Shown here: positions 1 to 7,924 of the stretch, piece by piece
Layout of the letters: each line of letters starts with the position of its first letter
Numbering within the stretch: position 1 is the stretch's first letter
DNA from: CAUZJO01 sp963580245
Lineage (GTDB): Bacteria; Sumerlaeota; Sumerlaeia; MVZB01
DNA length: 13,844 nt
Reading direction: 5' to 3'
NCBI GenBank assembly: GCA_963580245.1
Contig: CAUZJO010000125.1
Span: forward strand, 1-13,844
Notes under the pieces: generated by a model
Database searches by the model: none
What the model saw: only the letters and a program-made list of their open reading frames with translations
Told to the model about the DNA's origin: nothing
Made by a program: the position numbers and the translations under genes

Positions 1-2784
1 AGCGCCTTTGGACAATACCAATTGCCGCCACTGGGAAAATCGGTTGAGGATCCCTCAACGAGTTTCAACGTGCAACCCGGCTTCGGCGTGGACCTGATCT
101 ACAAGGTGGACAAGAAAAAGTATGGTACCTGGATAGCGATGGCTTTTGATGGCAATGGTCGCTTGGCGGTATCTGATCAAGGAGGGACCGGAACCTTCTT
201 GGTCGAGATCCCCATTCCAGGAGAGGACTTCGATGAAAGCAAGGTCAAGAAGCTTAACGTTAAGTCGTCTTTGTACGGCATGCTCTACGCCTTCGACCAC
301 CTCTACATGATGGGCAACAATACCCTGACGCGGGCCAAGGTGCTGGAGGACGGCGAATTGGGCCTCTCGGAAGTCATTTCTCCGATGCAAGGTGGTGGCG
401 AGCATGGTCCCCATTCCTTGGTGGTCACCCCTGACGGCAAAAGCCTGTATGTCATAGCCGGAAATATGACCCGTGTCCCCGAGTACCAGAAGACCCGCAT
501 TCGGGATAACTGGAAAGACGACTACCTCCTGCAGAACTACGCCTATGGACACAATGGAGGAGGCAAGGCCCCGGGCGGTTGGGTGCTGAAACTTAGCCCG
601 GACGGGAAGGAACGCGAATTGATGAACATGGGGTATCGCAACCCCGTTGACTTCGCCTTGAATCGCGACGGCGAATTATTCGTCTACGATGCGGACATGG
701 AATGGGACATCGGAGCCCCATGGTACCGGCCCACGCGTATCAACCATGGCGTTTCCGGAGGGGAAAGCGGTTGGCGAGCCACCTCCAAGAAATGGCGCAA
801 ATATTTCCCGGATACCGTGGGTTCGGTGGTCGACGTCGGCCCCGGTTGCCCGACCGGCGTGATCGCCGGTACCAACACGCAATTCCCTACCCATTACCGC
901 GATGCCCTGTTCATCTGCGACTGGACCTTCGCCACCATGTACTCGGTCCACCTGAAGCCCCAGGGTTCATCCTATGTCGGGGAAAAGCGTGAGTTCATTT
1001 CCAATACCAAAGGCTCGCTGGCCTTGACCGACGTCGACGTAGGCCCGGACGGTAACATGTACTTCTGTGTGGGCGGTCGCGGTGGCCAATCCTACTTGTA
1101 TCGGGTTTCCTATAAGGGTTCAGCTTCCACAGCCTTGTCAAAACTGGATGCCACTAGCTCTCACGCCAAGGCTCGCGCCACTCGTCACATGCTAGAGGCC
1201 TTTCACGGTCATCCCGATCCCAAGGCAGTGGAAACTGCTTGGCCCTATCTGAGCAGTGAGGATTACCACCTGCGCTATGCCGCCCGCATTGCCATCGAGT
1301 GGCAGGATGCCAAGGCCTGGTCTGACAAAGCCTATTCGGAAAAGGACGACGTGGCGGCCATTCATGCCCTACTAGGCTTGGCCCGCAGCGATCTCGCAGG
1401 AAGCCTGGTTCCCAGTGTGAAGCGTCTCCTGAAAGTCGACTTTGCGAAGCTCGACAAAACGGGCAAGCTCGCCTTGTTGCGGACCTACGCTGTCATCATG
1501 AGCCGAGGCGGCAAACCGGAAGCAGGCCAAGTAAAGGCCATCGGTGATCAACTGGATCCTCACTTCCCCGCCAGGGACGACAACTTGAACGAGGAACTTT
1601 GTCGCGTGCTCTGCTATCTACAGCACCCCTCGGTCGTCGAGAAGACCGTGGCTCTAATGCAGACCACCAAGGCCAAGGTGCCTGACTTTGACGCCGAAAT
1701 CATGAAACGTAACCGTGGCTATGGAGGCAGTATCCTGAGCTCAATGGAATCCAATCCAAATATCCTCAACATTCATTTTCTCTTTTGCCTGAAGAACGTT
1801 CAGGAGGGCTGGACCATGGATCACCGCAAGGTCTACCTCGCTGAATTGAAAACTCTGCTCACCAAGAAGGGCGGCAACATGTTCACCGGCTACATCCAAA
1901 AGATCAGGGATTCTGCGATCGCTTCCGTGCCCGAAAAGGACAAAACCTTCCTCCAATACCTGATGGGCGACGTCAAAAGTATCGATATCTCCAAATTGCC
2001 CAAGGCAAAAGGCCCGAGTGTTGCCTGGACTGTCGACACCGCTCTCAAGATGCTCAAGGAGGAACCTCTTACTGGACGTAGTATGTCCAATGGTAAAAAA
2101 ATGTTTTCGGCTGGGCTGTGCGTGGCCTGTCACCGCTTTGGTCCCGAAGGTGGCGGAATTGGCCCCGACTTGACGAACCTGGCCAAGCGCAGCGACTACA
2201 AAGCCATTTTGGAATCTACCTTGCAGCCCAACTTGGTGGTATCTGAACAATTCGAACAGCATGAACTGAAGATGAAGGATGGTTCGGTGGTCATGGGTCG
2301 AATCGTTGGTGATGAGAAAGGGGAGTATTTGTTGGTTCAGTCGGGATTCGAACCCTTGAAACTTAAAAAAGTGAAAAAAGCGGAGGTTGTCTCCAAGAAA
2401 GGCTCCAAGATATCGATGATGCCTCCCGGCTTGGCCAACTCGATGAATGCGGATGAACTGAAGGACCTCATTGCCTACTTCGTCTCCCAAGGCAATAACC
2501 GTCATCCGGTTTACAAGAGACCCAAGTCGACCAAGAAACTGGGAATCGAGATAACCAGCGCAATCTATGGAGTGGAAGGAAACGCCCAGAGGAGCATGGA
2601 CCTCAGTAAGACCATCAAGCAATACATGGATGCCCGGGAATACGAATTTAATATTACCAATACCTTTGCAGGTCGAGACCCGGCTCCCGGAACACCCAAG
2701 GTGCTGCTCCTCAAATATAAGTTCAACGGCAAGACGTTCAGCAAGAAGATTAGGGAGAATGGGCTCGTTTCTTTCTACGAATAG
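1..2784 (+). CDS. PVC-type propeller / HEAT / cytochrome c protein (5' end missing)
   Basis: The reading frame is open from the first base, so the true start and signal peptide lie upstream; the TTG at 22 is not a convincing start. 927 residues are visible (codons counted from base 1). Codons about 12-370 resemble the soluble quinoprotein glucose dehydrogenase-like propeller of PVC bacteria, with typical stretches such as GEHGPHSLVVTPDGKSLYV, YRNPVDFA and DADMEWDIGAPWYRPTR. Codons about 375-690 are helical, HEAT-like repeats. A heme domain follows, with CVACH at 707-711 and SMMPPG near 805-810, where a Met could be the second heme ligand (TIGR02603 type). About 90 residues after it (from ~835) resemble the DUF3395/DnaJ C11 C-terminal type seen in planctomycetes, with moderate certainty. 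The likely role is a periplasmic oxidoreductase passing electrons from an unknown substrate through heme c. It is not a sugar dehydrogenase by proof: cofactor and substrate are unknown. Confidence 0.88.
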   Translation, partial: SAFGQYQLPPLGKSVEDPSTSFNVQPGFGVDLIYKVDKKKYGTWIAMAFDGNGRLAVSDQGGTGTFLVEIPIPGEDFDESKVKKLNVKSSLYGMLYAFDHLYMMGNNTLTRAKVLEDGELGLSEVISPMQGGGEHGPHSLVVTPDGKSLYVIAGNMTRVPEYQKTRIRDNWKDDYLLQNYAYGHNGGGKAPGGWVLKLSPDGKERELMNMGYRNPVDFALNRDGELFVYDADMEWDIGAPWYRPTRINHGVSGGESGWRATSKKWRKYFPDTVGSVVDVGPGCPTGVIAGTNTQFPTHYRDALFICDWTFATMYSVHLKPQGSSYVGEKREFISNTKGSLALTDVDVGPDGNMYFCVGGRGGQSYLYRVSYKGSASTALSKLDATSSHAKARATRHMLEAFHGHPDPKAVETAWPYLSSEDYHLRYAARIAIEWQDAKAWSDKAYSEKDDVAAIHALLGLARSDLAGSLVPSVKRLLKVDFAKLDKTGKLALLRTYAVIMSRGGKPEAGQVKAIGDQLDPHFPARDDNLNEELCRVLCYLQHPSVVEKTVALMQTTKAKVPDFDAEIMKRNRGYGGSILSSMESNPNILNIHFLFCLKNVQEGWTMDHRKVYLAELKTLLTKKGGNMFTGYIQKIRDSAIASVPEKDKTFLQYLMGDVKSIDISKLPKAKGPSVAWTVDTALKMLKEEPLTGRSMSNGKKMFSAGLCVACHRFGPEGGGIGPDLTNLAKRSDYKAILESTLQPNLVVSEQFEQHELKMKDGSVVMGRIVGDEKGEYLLVQSGFEPLKLKKVKKAEVVSKKGSKISMMPPGLANSMNADELKDLIAYFVSQGNNRHPVYKRPKSTKKLGIEITSAIYGVEGNAQRSMDLSKTIKQYMDAREYEFNITNTFAGRDPAPGTPKVLLLKYKFNGKTFSKKIRENGLVSFYE

Positions 2785-2978
2785 TTGCTCCGGCAGCGCA
2801 AAGGCCAGCAAGCTGCACCTGATCTGGACTTAACCGGAATGGAATCCGCTTGAGGCGCGATTAAGCAGTTTCTGGGGTAAGCTGATTCGGTTTTTGCAGA
2901 CATTTGGGCGGAGCGAGTAGAATGATGGCGGTCAAGTCGACCCACGAGAGATTAAAAAACTGGTTAAAGCAGCATAGA

Positions 2979-3064
2979 ATGAAGACACAAAAACCATGAA
3001 CACACGAACAACGATCCATGACAAAGGAATGACATCCACTTCAGAAGGGGAATTACCGGGATGA
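2979..3064 (+). other. two chained mini-ORFs ahead of the LamG-BNR gene
   Basis: An ATG at 2979 opens a 6-codon ORF (MKTQKP) that stops at 2997-2999 in an ATGA overlap with an ATG at 2996. That ATG opens a 22-codon ORF (MNTRTTIHDKG...) ending at 3062-3064 in a second ATGA overlap with the start codon of the next gene at 3061. Neither has a strong Shine-Dalgarno sequence. They could be a translational leader or coincidence. The rest of 2785-2978 shows no gene or clear terminator. Confidence 0.25.
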
Positions 3065-5067
3065 AGAACCACCCTTGGACAACTGCTTCTTTGGTCGTCG
3101 TCGCGCTGGCGGCGACGTTACCGAGCCTTCCCGGCGCCGCGGCGGACGGCAAGCCGGGCGACGGACCCGGTGCCGTACGAGTTATCAAGGAAAAGCCGGC
3201 GGATGCGACGGGCCTCCAGCGATTGGGCGAGGCGGTGTTGTCGTCCAAGCCGCTGGCCTACTGGCCCATGCACGGCAACGAGGCGGCGGTCGCTGTTGAC
3301 ACGTCGCCCAACGGAAACAACGGAACGTACGAGAAGGGCGCCTCACCTTATTCCCCCGGCGGTAAAGCCGACAACCTGAACGGTGGGCGCATGTGGGCCA
3401 GGTTGAAACTGCCGGCCGACACCTACAGCGTCGAATGCTGGTTCTGGAACGAGACGCCTCATCACGTGCGCCTAGTGACCGGATACATGTTTTCACGCGG
3501 ATCGGACGGTGACAAGAGTGTGGCCGGTGACCATTTGGGGATCGGCGGCACACACAGCGCCACCGGCAAGCTTTTCGTATTCAACGGCAACAAACGCAAC
3601 GAGGTAATCACCGGCTCGACGCAACTTGTGCCGCGTACCTGGAATCACGTCGTGATGGTCCGGCAAAAGAACGAAGTGGCCGTTTATTTGAATGGTCATA
3701 CCGAACCGGAAATCCAGGGCCGGCTGGCCGTCACGTACAAACCGGATAGCGCAAAGATTTTTGTCGGTGGTCGCAGCGATAACTTCGCAAACCTCTTTGG
3801 CCGTATGGACGAAGTCGCCCTGTACGATCGGGCGCTAACCCCGAAGGAAGCGAAGGCTCATTTCGATGCCGCGGGAGTGACGCTGGTTGAAGGGCCGAAA
3901 CAAGCAGCCGCAGTGCGTGTGGCAAAAGACGGCGAGACCGAACACTTCTGGTACCGCCTAGCGCCAGCCGACCCTTACATCGACTCGCAGCGCGATAACA
4001 AGGCCTTCGCTTTTCGGAAAGGCGTCATCCTGCTCTCGGAAGACAACGGAAAGACCTGGCCGCATACGAAGGAATTCCCCAACGCGAAAAATATCACGTT
4101 CAGTTGCATTCTGAAAAACGGGAACGTCCTTTTTGCTACGCGCACCAAGCTTTATCTGAGCACGGACAACCTGAAAACGTACAAGCAGATTACGGTCAAG
4201 GATCAGAAAGGTCGCGACTATCTGCCACATACTCCGCGAGATCTCAACCAACCCGGCTGGTACTTTCATCCGCTCGACGGTGTACACACCTGGGATGTCG
4301 ATGGGAGGGAAATGCTGGTGTGGGGCAACTACTGCAATGTCCTCGGCGGACCGGTTCCGATCAATATTTACTATTCCACCGACCAGGGACGGACGGTGAA
4401 GATCGCGTATTCCTTTGGACATAATCCTGGCCATCACGATCGTGACGCGAAGACTGGAAGACCGTTGGGTGACCCCGACAACCCGGTTATCTGCCGTCAC
4501 ATTCATTCGGTGGCATACAACCCAGCCGAGAAGGCGTTCTACGCATGTACGGGTGACCATACTCGGGGCAATCGTCACGAGTGCCATTGGTTGCGGGGCG
4601 TCTATGACCGAAGAGATGATACGTGGAGCTGGAAAGTGCTGGTGTCGAGCACTTCAAACTCACGCTATAAATCCGGAGGCATTAACTTTGTCGACGGCAA
4701 AGTTTACTGGGCAGCGGACGCCAATGGCAAAGCGCCTTTTGACCGCGGCATTTTTCGTTGCAACCCGGCGGACCTCGCCGATCCATCGAAGCACACGATG
4801 CTATTCAACCCGAAATATCCCGTAGCCTTGATGATCATTGAGGACGGTGTGATTCTTGCCGGCCACATTGCGCTCGAATCCCCATTCCGCACAGGAATCA
4901 TGTTCTCGCCCGACATGGGCAAGACCTGGGCGCAGTACGACTTGAAGGAATTCGGCAAGCGTACCGCGGTGCGTTTCCACCGGAAAAACAGCGACGGATG
5001 GTTCCGAGTCGATCTGAGAACAGGGTGGGTCACACCGAACGAGGTTCTGTTCATCAAGCCGAAATAG
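3061..5067 (+). CDS. secreted LamG plus BNR/sialidase-like propeller protein
   Basis: 668 residues. The ATG at 3061 is preceded by a purine-rich GAAGGGGAA at about 3044-3052. Residues 1-28 form a Sec signal peptide (MKNHPW, a hydrophobic run, then an Ala-rich cleavage region). Residues about 58-272 are a LamG/concanavalin A-like domain with KPLAYW, YLNG and DEVALYDRALTP signatures. Residues about 295-668 are a BNR-type propeller with Asp-box-like turns at 326-333 (SEDNGKTW), 367-374 (STDNLKTY), 439-446 (STDQGRTV) and 616-623 (SPDMGKTW). Asp boxes are structural and occur in sialidases and many other propellers, and I could not identify a sialidase Arg triad, so sialidase activity is not claimed. 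Residues 454-510 are rich in His and Cys (see findings). The LamG domain is closely related to the second LamG of the large protein at 7925. It is probably an extracellular glycan-binding or glycan-acting protein. Confidence 0.88.
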   Translation: MKNHPWTTASLVVVALAATLPSLPGAAADGKPGDGPGAVRVIKEKPADATGLQRLGEAVLSSKPLAYWPMHGNEAAVAVDTSPNGNNGTYEKGASPYSPGGKADNLNGGRMWARLKLPADTYSVECWFWNETPHHVRLVTGYMFSRGSDGDKSVAGDHLGIGGTHSATGKLFVFNGNKRNEVITGSTQLVPRTWNHVVMVRQKNEVAVYLNGHTEPEIQGRLAVTYKPDSAKIFVGGRSDNFANLFGRMDEVALYDRALTPKEAKAHFDAAGVTLVEGPKQAAAVRVAKDGETEHFWYRLAPADPYIDSQRDNKAFAFRKGVILLSEDNGKTWPHTKEFPNAKNITFSCILKNGNVLFATRTKLYLSTDNLKTYKQITVKDQKGRDYLPHTPRDLNQPGWYFHPLDGVHTWDVDGREMLVWGNYCNVLGGPVPINIYYSTDQGRTVKIAYSFGHNPGHHDRDAKTGRPLGDPDNPVICRHIHSVAYNPAEKAFYACTGDHTRGNRHECHWLRGVYDRRDDTWSWKVLVSSTSNSRYKSGGINFVDGKVYWAADANGKAPFDRGIFRCNPADLADPSKHTMLFNPKYPVALMIIEDGVILAGHIALESPFRTGIMFSPDMGKTWAQYDLKEFGKRTAVRFHRKNSDGWFRVDLRTGWVTPNEVLFIKPK

Positions 5068-5126
5068 CATGCAATCATGGAAGGTTGTTACCGAAACGGT
5101 GACAGAGCGGAAACAACAATTACCTA

Positions 5127-5172
5127 CTACAACACAGGAAGATCTAATTATGAAGAAACACGACGCCATCAA
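5127..5172 (+). repeat. 46-bp direct repeat, copy A
   Basis: This stretch matches 7775-7820 at 45 of 46 positions (5135 C against 7783 A) and is in the same orientation. It covers the 23 bases before the small gene, including the AGGAAGAT ribosome-binding region, the ATG at 5150 and the first codons (MKKHDAIK). Similarity stops abruptly at both edges. The two copies bracket the small gene body and the DMFase-like gene, with starts 2648 bp apart. Confidence 0.93.
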
Positions 5173-5350
5173 GAGCGTATGGATCATGACGGTCCTGGTC
5201 CTATCCACAACCGTCTTTGCCGCCGGGAAACCAACGCCGGTCAGCCTGACCCCCGAAGGGAAAAAACTCGAGGCACATTACAGCGAGATGCTGGCTGACC
5301 TAAAGCAACAGATCACGCGCCTCGAACCCAAGGTGGAGGAAAAGAAGTGA
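5150..5350 (+). CDS. small exported protein, translationally coupled to the DMFase-like gene
   Basis: 66 residues from the ATG at 5150, chosen over an in-frame ATG at 5069 because AGGA at 5136-5139 is correctly spaced and the product then begins with a clean signal peptide (MKKHDAIK, a hydrophobic segment, then VFAAG). The mature part, about 40 residues, is charged and probably helical: LTPEGKKLEAHYSEMLADL, then QQITRLEPKVEEKK. I recall similar openings in longer secreted coiled-coil proteins of Verrucomicrobia but cannot verify this here; if so, the protein is a truncated version. Its TGA (5348-5350) overlaps the next ATG by one base, and the next gene's ribosome-binding site lies inside its last codons, so co-translation is likely. 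It is much shorter than the roughly 130-residue small subunit of known DMFase and is not recognisable as that subunit. Function unknown. Confidence 0.7.
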   Translation: MKKHDAIKSVWIMTVLVLSTTVFAAGKPTPVSLTPEGKKLEAHYSEMLADLKQQITRLEPKVEEKK

Positions 5351-7725
5351 TGACCACACCTCGCCGTGAATTCCTGAAAAAGTCCGTCATCGGCTTGACG
5401 GCCGCGACGGTGCACGGGACCGGAGCCGCCCTTAGAGGAGAGGAAAAAAATCCAACCACCGTGCAGACATCCGAGGACGGAATCCCTCCGCATCAACCGC
5501 TTGACCTGCCGGGACTGCACGGTTACGCCGAAAAGAGCATTCCCGCCGGCGACACCATTCATTTTCGCATCTCCAGCACCCTGCCTTATCGTCTGAAAGT
5601 TTGCCGCCTCGCCGGGGGCGTCGACGACCTCGACGCAGACGTCGTGCTCCACGCGTTTCCGCCGTCGCAACCTTCGCCGCAGCCCATTCACCCCGGCTCT
5701 TATATTCATGTGGCCCGCGGGCTGACCGTGGACACCCCGCTCAAGGCCTTGTCCCTCGAGTGCTGGGTACGTCCCTGGCATGTGGGCCGCTACCAGGGTC
5801 TGATTACGCAATACGACTATCCGAATTCCGGCGGGATCGGTTTGTTTTTGAGTCCGGGCGGAACCGTCGAGCTCTATCTCGGTGACGGCGGTGAATACAA
5901 CCGCGAGCGAGGAATGACCGGGCCGAAACTGCCGGTGAAGAAATGGAGTCACATCGTGGCCTCCTGGGATGGCGACACCGCTACGATCTGGCTCAACGGC
6001 AAGCGCGCAGCCACCTCGCAGTTGAAAGGTCCGGTCCGACCGGGGCGCTGCCCGCTGCGGCTTGGCGCATACGGTCATAACGGCCTCGCCGCCAATTTCC
6101 TTAATGGCGATATGGCCATGCCGACCATCTACGGTCGCGTGCTGCCGGAACGGGAAATCGTCACCCGTTTCGAAGCAAAAGCGCTGAAGACACCACCAGA
6201 AAAGGGACTCATCGCCTGCTGGCCTTTATCCGAGGAAGACGGGGACCAGGTAGCCGACATTGGCCCGCAAAAGCGCGGTGGACGGATCATCAATCACGCC
6301 GCCTGGATGATCGGCGGCCCGAGTTTCGACGCCGCCAAGGTCGGCCGGTTCGATAAGAGTTATGATCCCACCAAGGATAAGAATCGGGGACACGCCGTGC
6401 GCTTCGCGAGCGATGACCTCTACGATTGCCGGTGGCAAACAACCCACACGTTCAAGATCCCGGAGGACGCGAAGTCGGGGATCTATGCAGGCCGGTTCAA
6501 CTATTCCGTGGGCGACCAACCGCGTGAATACCACGTGACCTTTATCGTGCGCAAATCGAAGAAACGCCCCAAGGCGCCGATCCTGGTTCTCTGTTCAACC
6601 AACACATGGATGGCCTACAACGCCGCTCCGTTTCCCATTGCGGTCAAGGGCCGGAATTTTATCAACACGGACGGGCTCAAGAATTCCGTGCCGACAGCGC
6701 CGGCGTACAGCATGTATCGCAATCATCACCCCGGCCAACCGACCTACTACATGGGGCTGAACATGCCCTGGCCCAATGCAGGGCCGACCGTTCTCTACAG
6801 CCCGGCCAATGTCGGTTACAGCCACCTCACCCGCGGGGAGCTCTTCGCCCACCGCTGGCTCGACGGTCATTACGGAGACCACGCGGGATACGATTACGAC
6901 GTCGTTACCGATCTTGATCTACACCGTGATCCGAACCTGCTCAAAGACTATCGCGCCGTGGTCATGAACGGCCACAGCGAATATTGGTCGGGTGAAGCCA
7001 TGGACGCGGTCGATCGCTACCTCGCCGGGGGCGGGAAACTGATGGCGCTGACCGGCAATACCATGCTCTGGCGGGTCTCGTACAACCCGGCGGGAACCGT
7101 GATGGAATGCCGCAAGCTGAATCTCGGACCCGGATCGGGAGGACGCCCCGGTTGCACGGTCGGCGAACTTTACCACAGCCAGGATAAGCGCCGTGGTTGT
7201 CTCACTCAACTCTCCGAGCACTCCCCCTGCGACGTGGTGGGTTTGATCGGAATCGGCTGGAGCCCCCATACCGGGGTTTATCATTTGGACGAGCCGGATC
7301 ACTTCCTGTTCAACCGGCCGGAAAAGGTGGGCTTGAAAAAAGGCGATACGTTCGGCCATGCGGAGAAGGGCGATTATCCGCGAGCCATCTACCATGAATG
7401 GGATGTCCGCCTGAGCACCATCGGCAAGATGACCAAATCGATCCCTCAGGGGGCGACGCTGCCTGAGGAGGATCCCGCGGGCATGGTCACCCTGGCCCGC
7501 GGCCTGATCAAGCCGGGCGGAGGCGGGATTTTCGATTACTTCCTCCGGCGAACCGAACTAGTCGACGGCGTGGCCGCCGAGATGATCTACTGGAAACGTC
7601 CGAAGGGCGGCGAAGTTTTTCACGCGGGGGCCATTCCATCCGGTTGGACCCTGTCGGTCGATGCGCGAATGCGCACCCTGCTGCGCAATGTGCTGCATCA
7701 TTTCGGGGTTAAGCCGGCGGTTTAA
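5350..7725 (+). CDS. Tat-exported N,N-dimethylformamidase large-subunit-like protein
   Basis: 791 residues from the ATG at 5350. GGAGGA at 5335-5340 is a strong ribosome-binding site that favours this ATG over the GTG at 5347. The N-terminus carries a twin-arginine motif (RREFLKK, residues 5-11), so folded export is predicted, and RREFLKKS also resembles the anchors of PVC Tat proteins. A beta-rich segment (about 50-110) is followed by a concanavalin A-like domain (about 115-290) and a ThuA/glutamine-amidotransferase-like C-terminal domain (about 405-760) with STNTWMAYN, NGHSEYWS and GGGKLMALTGNTMLWR, which are hallmarks of the DMFase beta-subunit C-terminal family. Length and domain order match DmfA2 (about 760 residues) over most of the protein. 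Known DMFase hydrolyses dimethylformamide at a mononuclear iron held by two Tyr and one Glu; Tyr423 and Glu544 are spaced about as expected. The real substrate is probably another amide, and this is inferred. Confidence 0.87.
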   Translation: MTTPRREFLKKSVIGLTAATVHGTGAALRGEEKNPTTVQTSEDGIPPHQPLDLPGLHGYAEKSIPAGDTIHFRISSTLPYRLKVCRLAGGVDDLDADVVLHAFPPSQPSPQPIHPGSYIHVARGLTVDTPLKALSLECWVRPWHVGRYQGLITQYDYPNSGGIGLFLSPGGTVELYLGDGGEYNRERGMTGPKLPVKKWSHIVASWDGDTATIWLNGKRAATSQLKGPVRPGRCPLRLGAYGHNGLAANFLNGDMAMPTIYGRVLPEREIVTRFEAKALKTPPEKGLIACWPLSEEDGDQVADIGPQKRGGRIINHAAWMIGGPSFDAAKVGRFDKSYDPTKDKNRGHAVRFASDDLYDCRWQTTHTFKIPEDAKSGIYAGRFNYSVGDQPREYHVTFIVRKSKKRPKAPILVLCSTNTWMAYNAAPFPIAVKGRNFINTDGLKNSVPTAPAYSMYRNHHPGQPTYYMGLNMPWPNAGPTVLYSPANVGYSHLTRGELFAHRWLDGHYGDHAGYDYDVVTDLDLHRDPNLLKDYRAVVMNGHSEYWSGEAMDAVDRYLAGGGKLMALTGNTMLWRVSYNPAGTVMECRKLNLGPGSGGRPGCTVGELYHSQDKRRGCLTQLSEHSPCDVVGLIGIGWSPHTGVYHLDEPDHFLFNRPEKVGLKKGDTFGHAEKGDYPRAIYHEWDVRLSTIGKMTKSIPQGATLPEEDPAGMVTLARGLIKPGGGGIFDYFLRRTELVDGVAAEMIYWKRPKGGEVFHAGAIPSGWTLSVDARMRTLLRNVLHHFGVKPAV

Positions 7726-7774
7726 CCTATGACTTAGGTAAATTCTCAACTGCCGCTCGCCTAAGATGGCATAT

Positions 7775-7820
7775 CTACAACAAAGGAAGATCTAATTATG
7801 AAGAAACACGACGCCATCAA
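7775..7820 (+). repeat. 46-bp direct repeat, copy B
   Basis: Second copy of the leader-plus-start sequence found at 5127-5172, with one mismatch. It again supplies an AGGA ribosome-binding element and an ATG (7798) followed by MKKHDAIK, then diverges completely. The short spacer before it (7726-7774) holds only a weak 6-bp inverted repeat (7733-7738 with 7760-7765). Confidence 0.93.
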
Positions 7821-7866
7821 ACGCGCACCCGACGGCCGGTTGGTAGTGGTGATGCGTGAAAGATGA
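7798..7866 (+). pseudogene. 22-codon chimeric remnant of the small exported gene
   Basis: The ATG at 7798 starts the same eight residues as the small gene at 5150 (MKKHDAIK) and then reads RAPDGRLVVVMRER before a TGA at 7864-7866. The hydrophobic signal segment of the original is missing. The second half resembles the 'PDGRLVVV' strand-turn common in BNR/sialidase-type propellers, so this may be a junction between a duplicated 5' end and a fragment of another gene. This origin is inferred from a very short match. It could also act as a translated leader for the large gene starting 59 bases downstream. Confidence 0.5.
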
Positions 7867-7924
7867 AACAGATTCATGCCGAGGTTTTTCGACCTTAGAA
7901 ACTATTCCCTGCCTAAGATTTTCC

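Noticed and set aside
22..24. TTG as the start of the first gene
   Set aside because: The frame stays open to base 1, there is no ribosome-binding site, and no signal peptide follows, so the gene most likely begins upstream of the window.
1741..2811. Long reverse-strand open frame (356 codons) opposite the first gene
   Set aside because: It is antisense to a well-supported domain region, has no recognisable family features and its composition mirrors the codon pattern of the + strand gene.
2785..2978. Insertion-sequence or transposase remnant in the spacer
   Set aside because: No frame gives recognisable transposase residues and no terminal inverted repeats were found.
7733..7765. CTTAGG/CCTAAG inverted repeat as a terminator for the DMFase-like gene
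   Set aside because: The stem is only 6 bp with a 21-base loop and no following T-run.
7856..7924. GTG start giving 23 extra residues on the fusion protein
   Set aside because: The extension is not hydrophobic and would place the signal peptide internally. The region is better explained by the repeat remnant and spacer.
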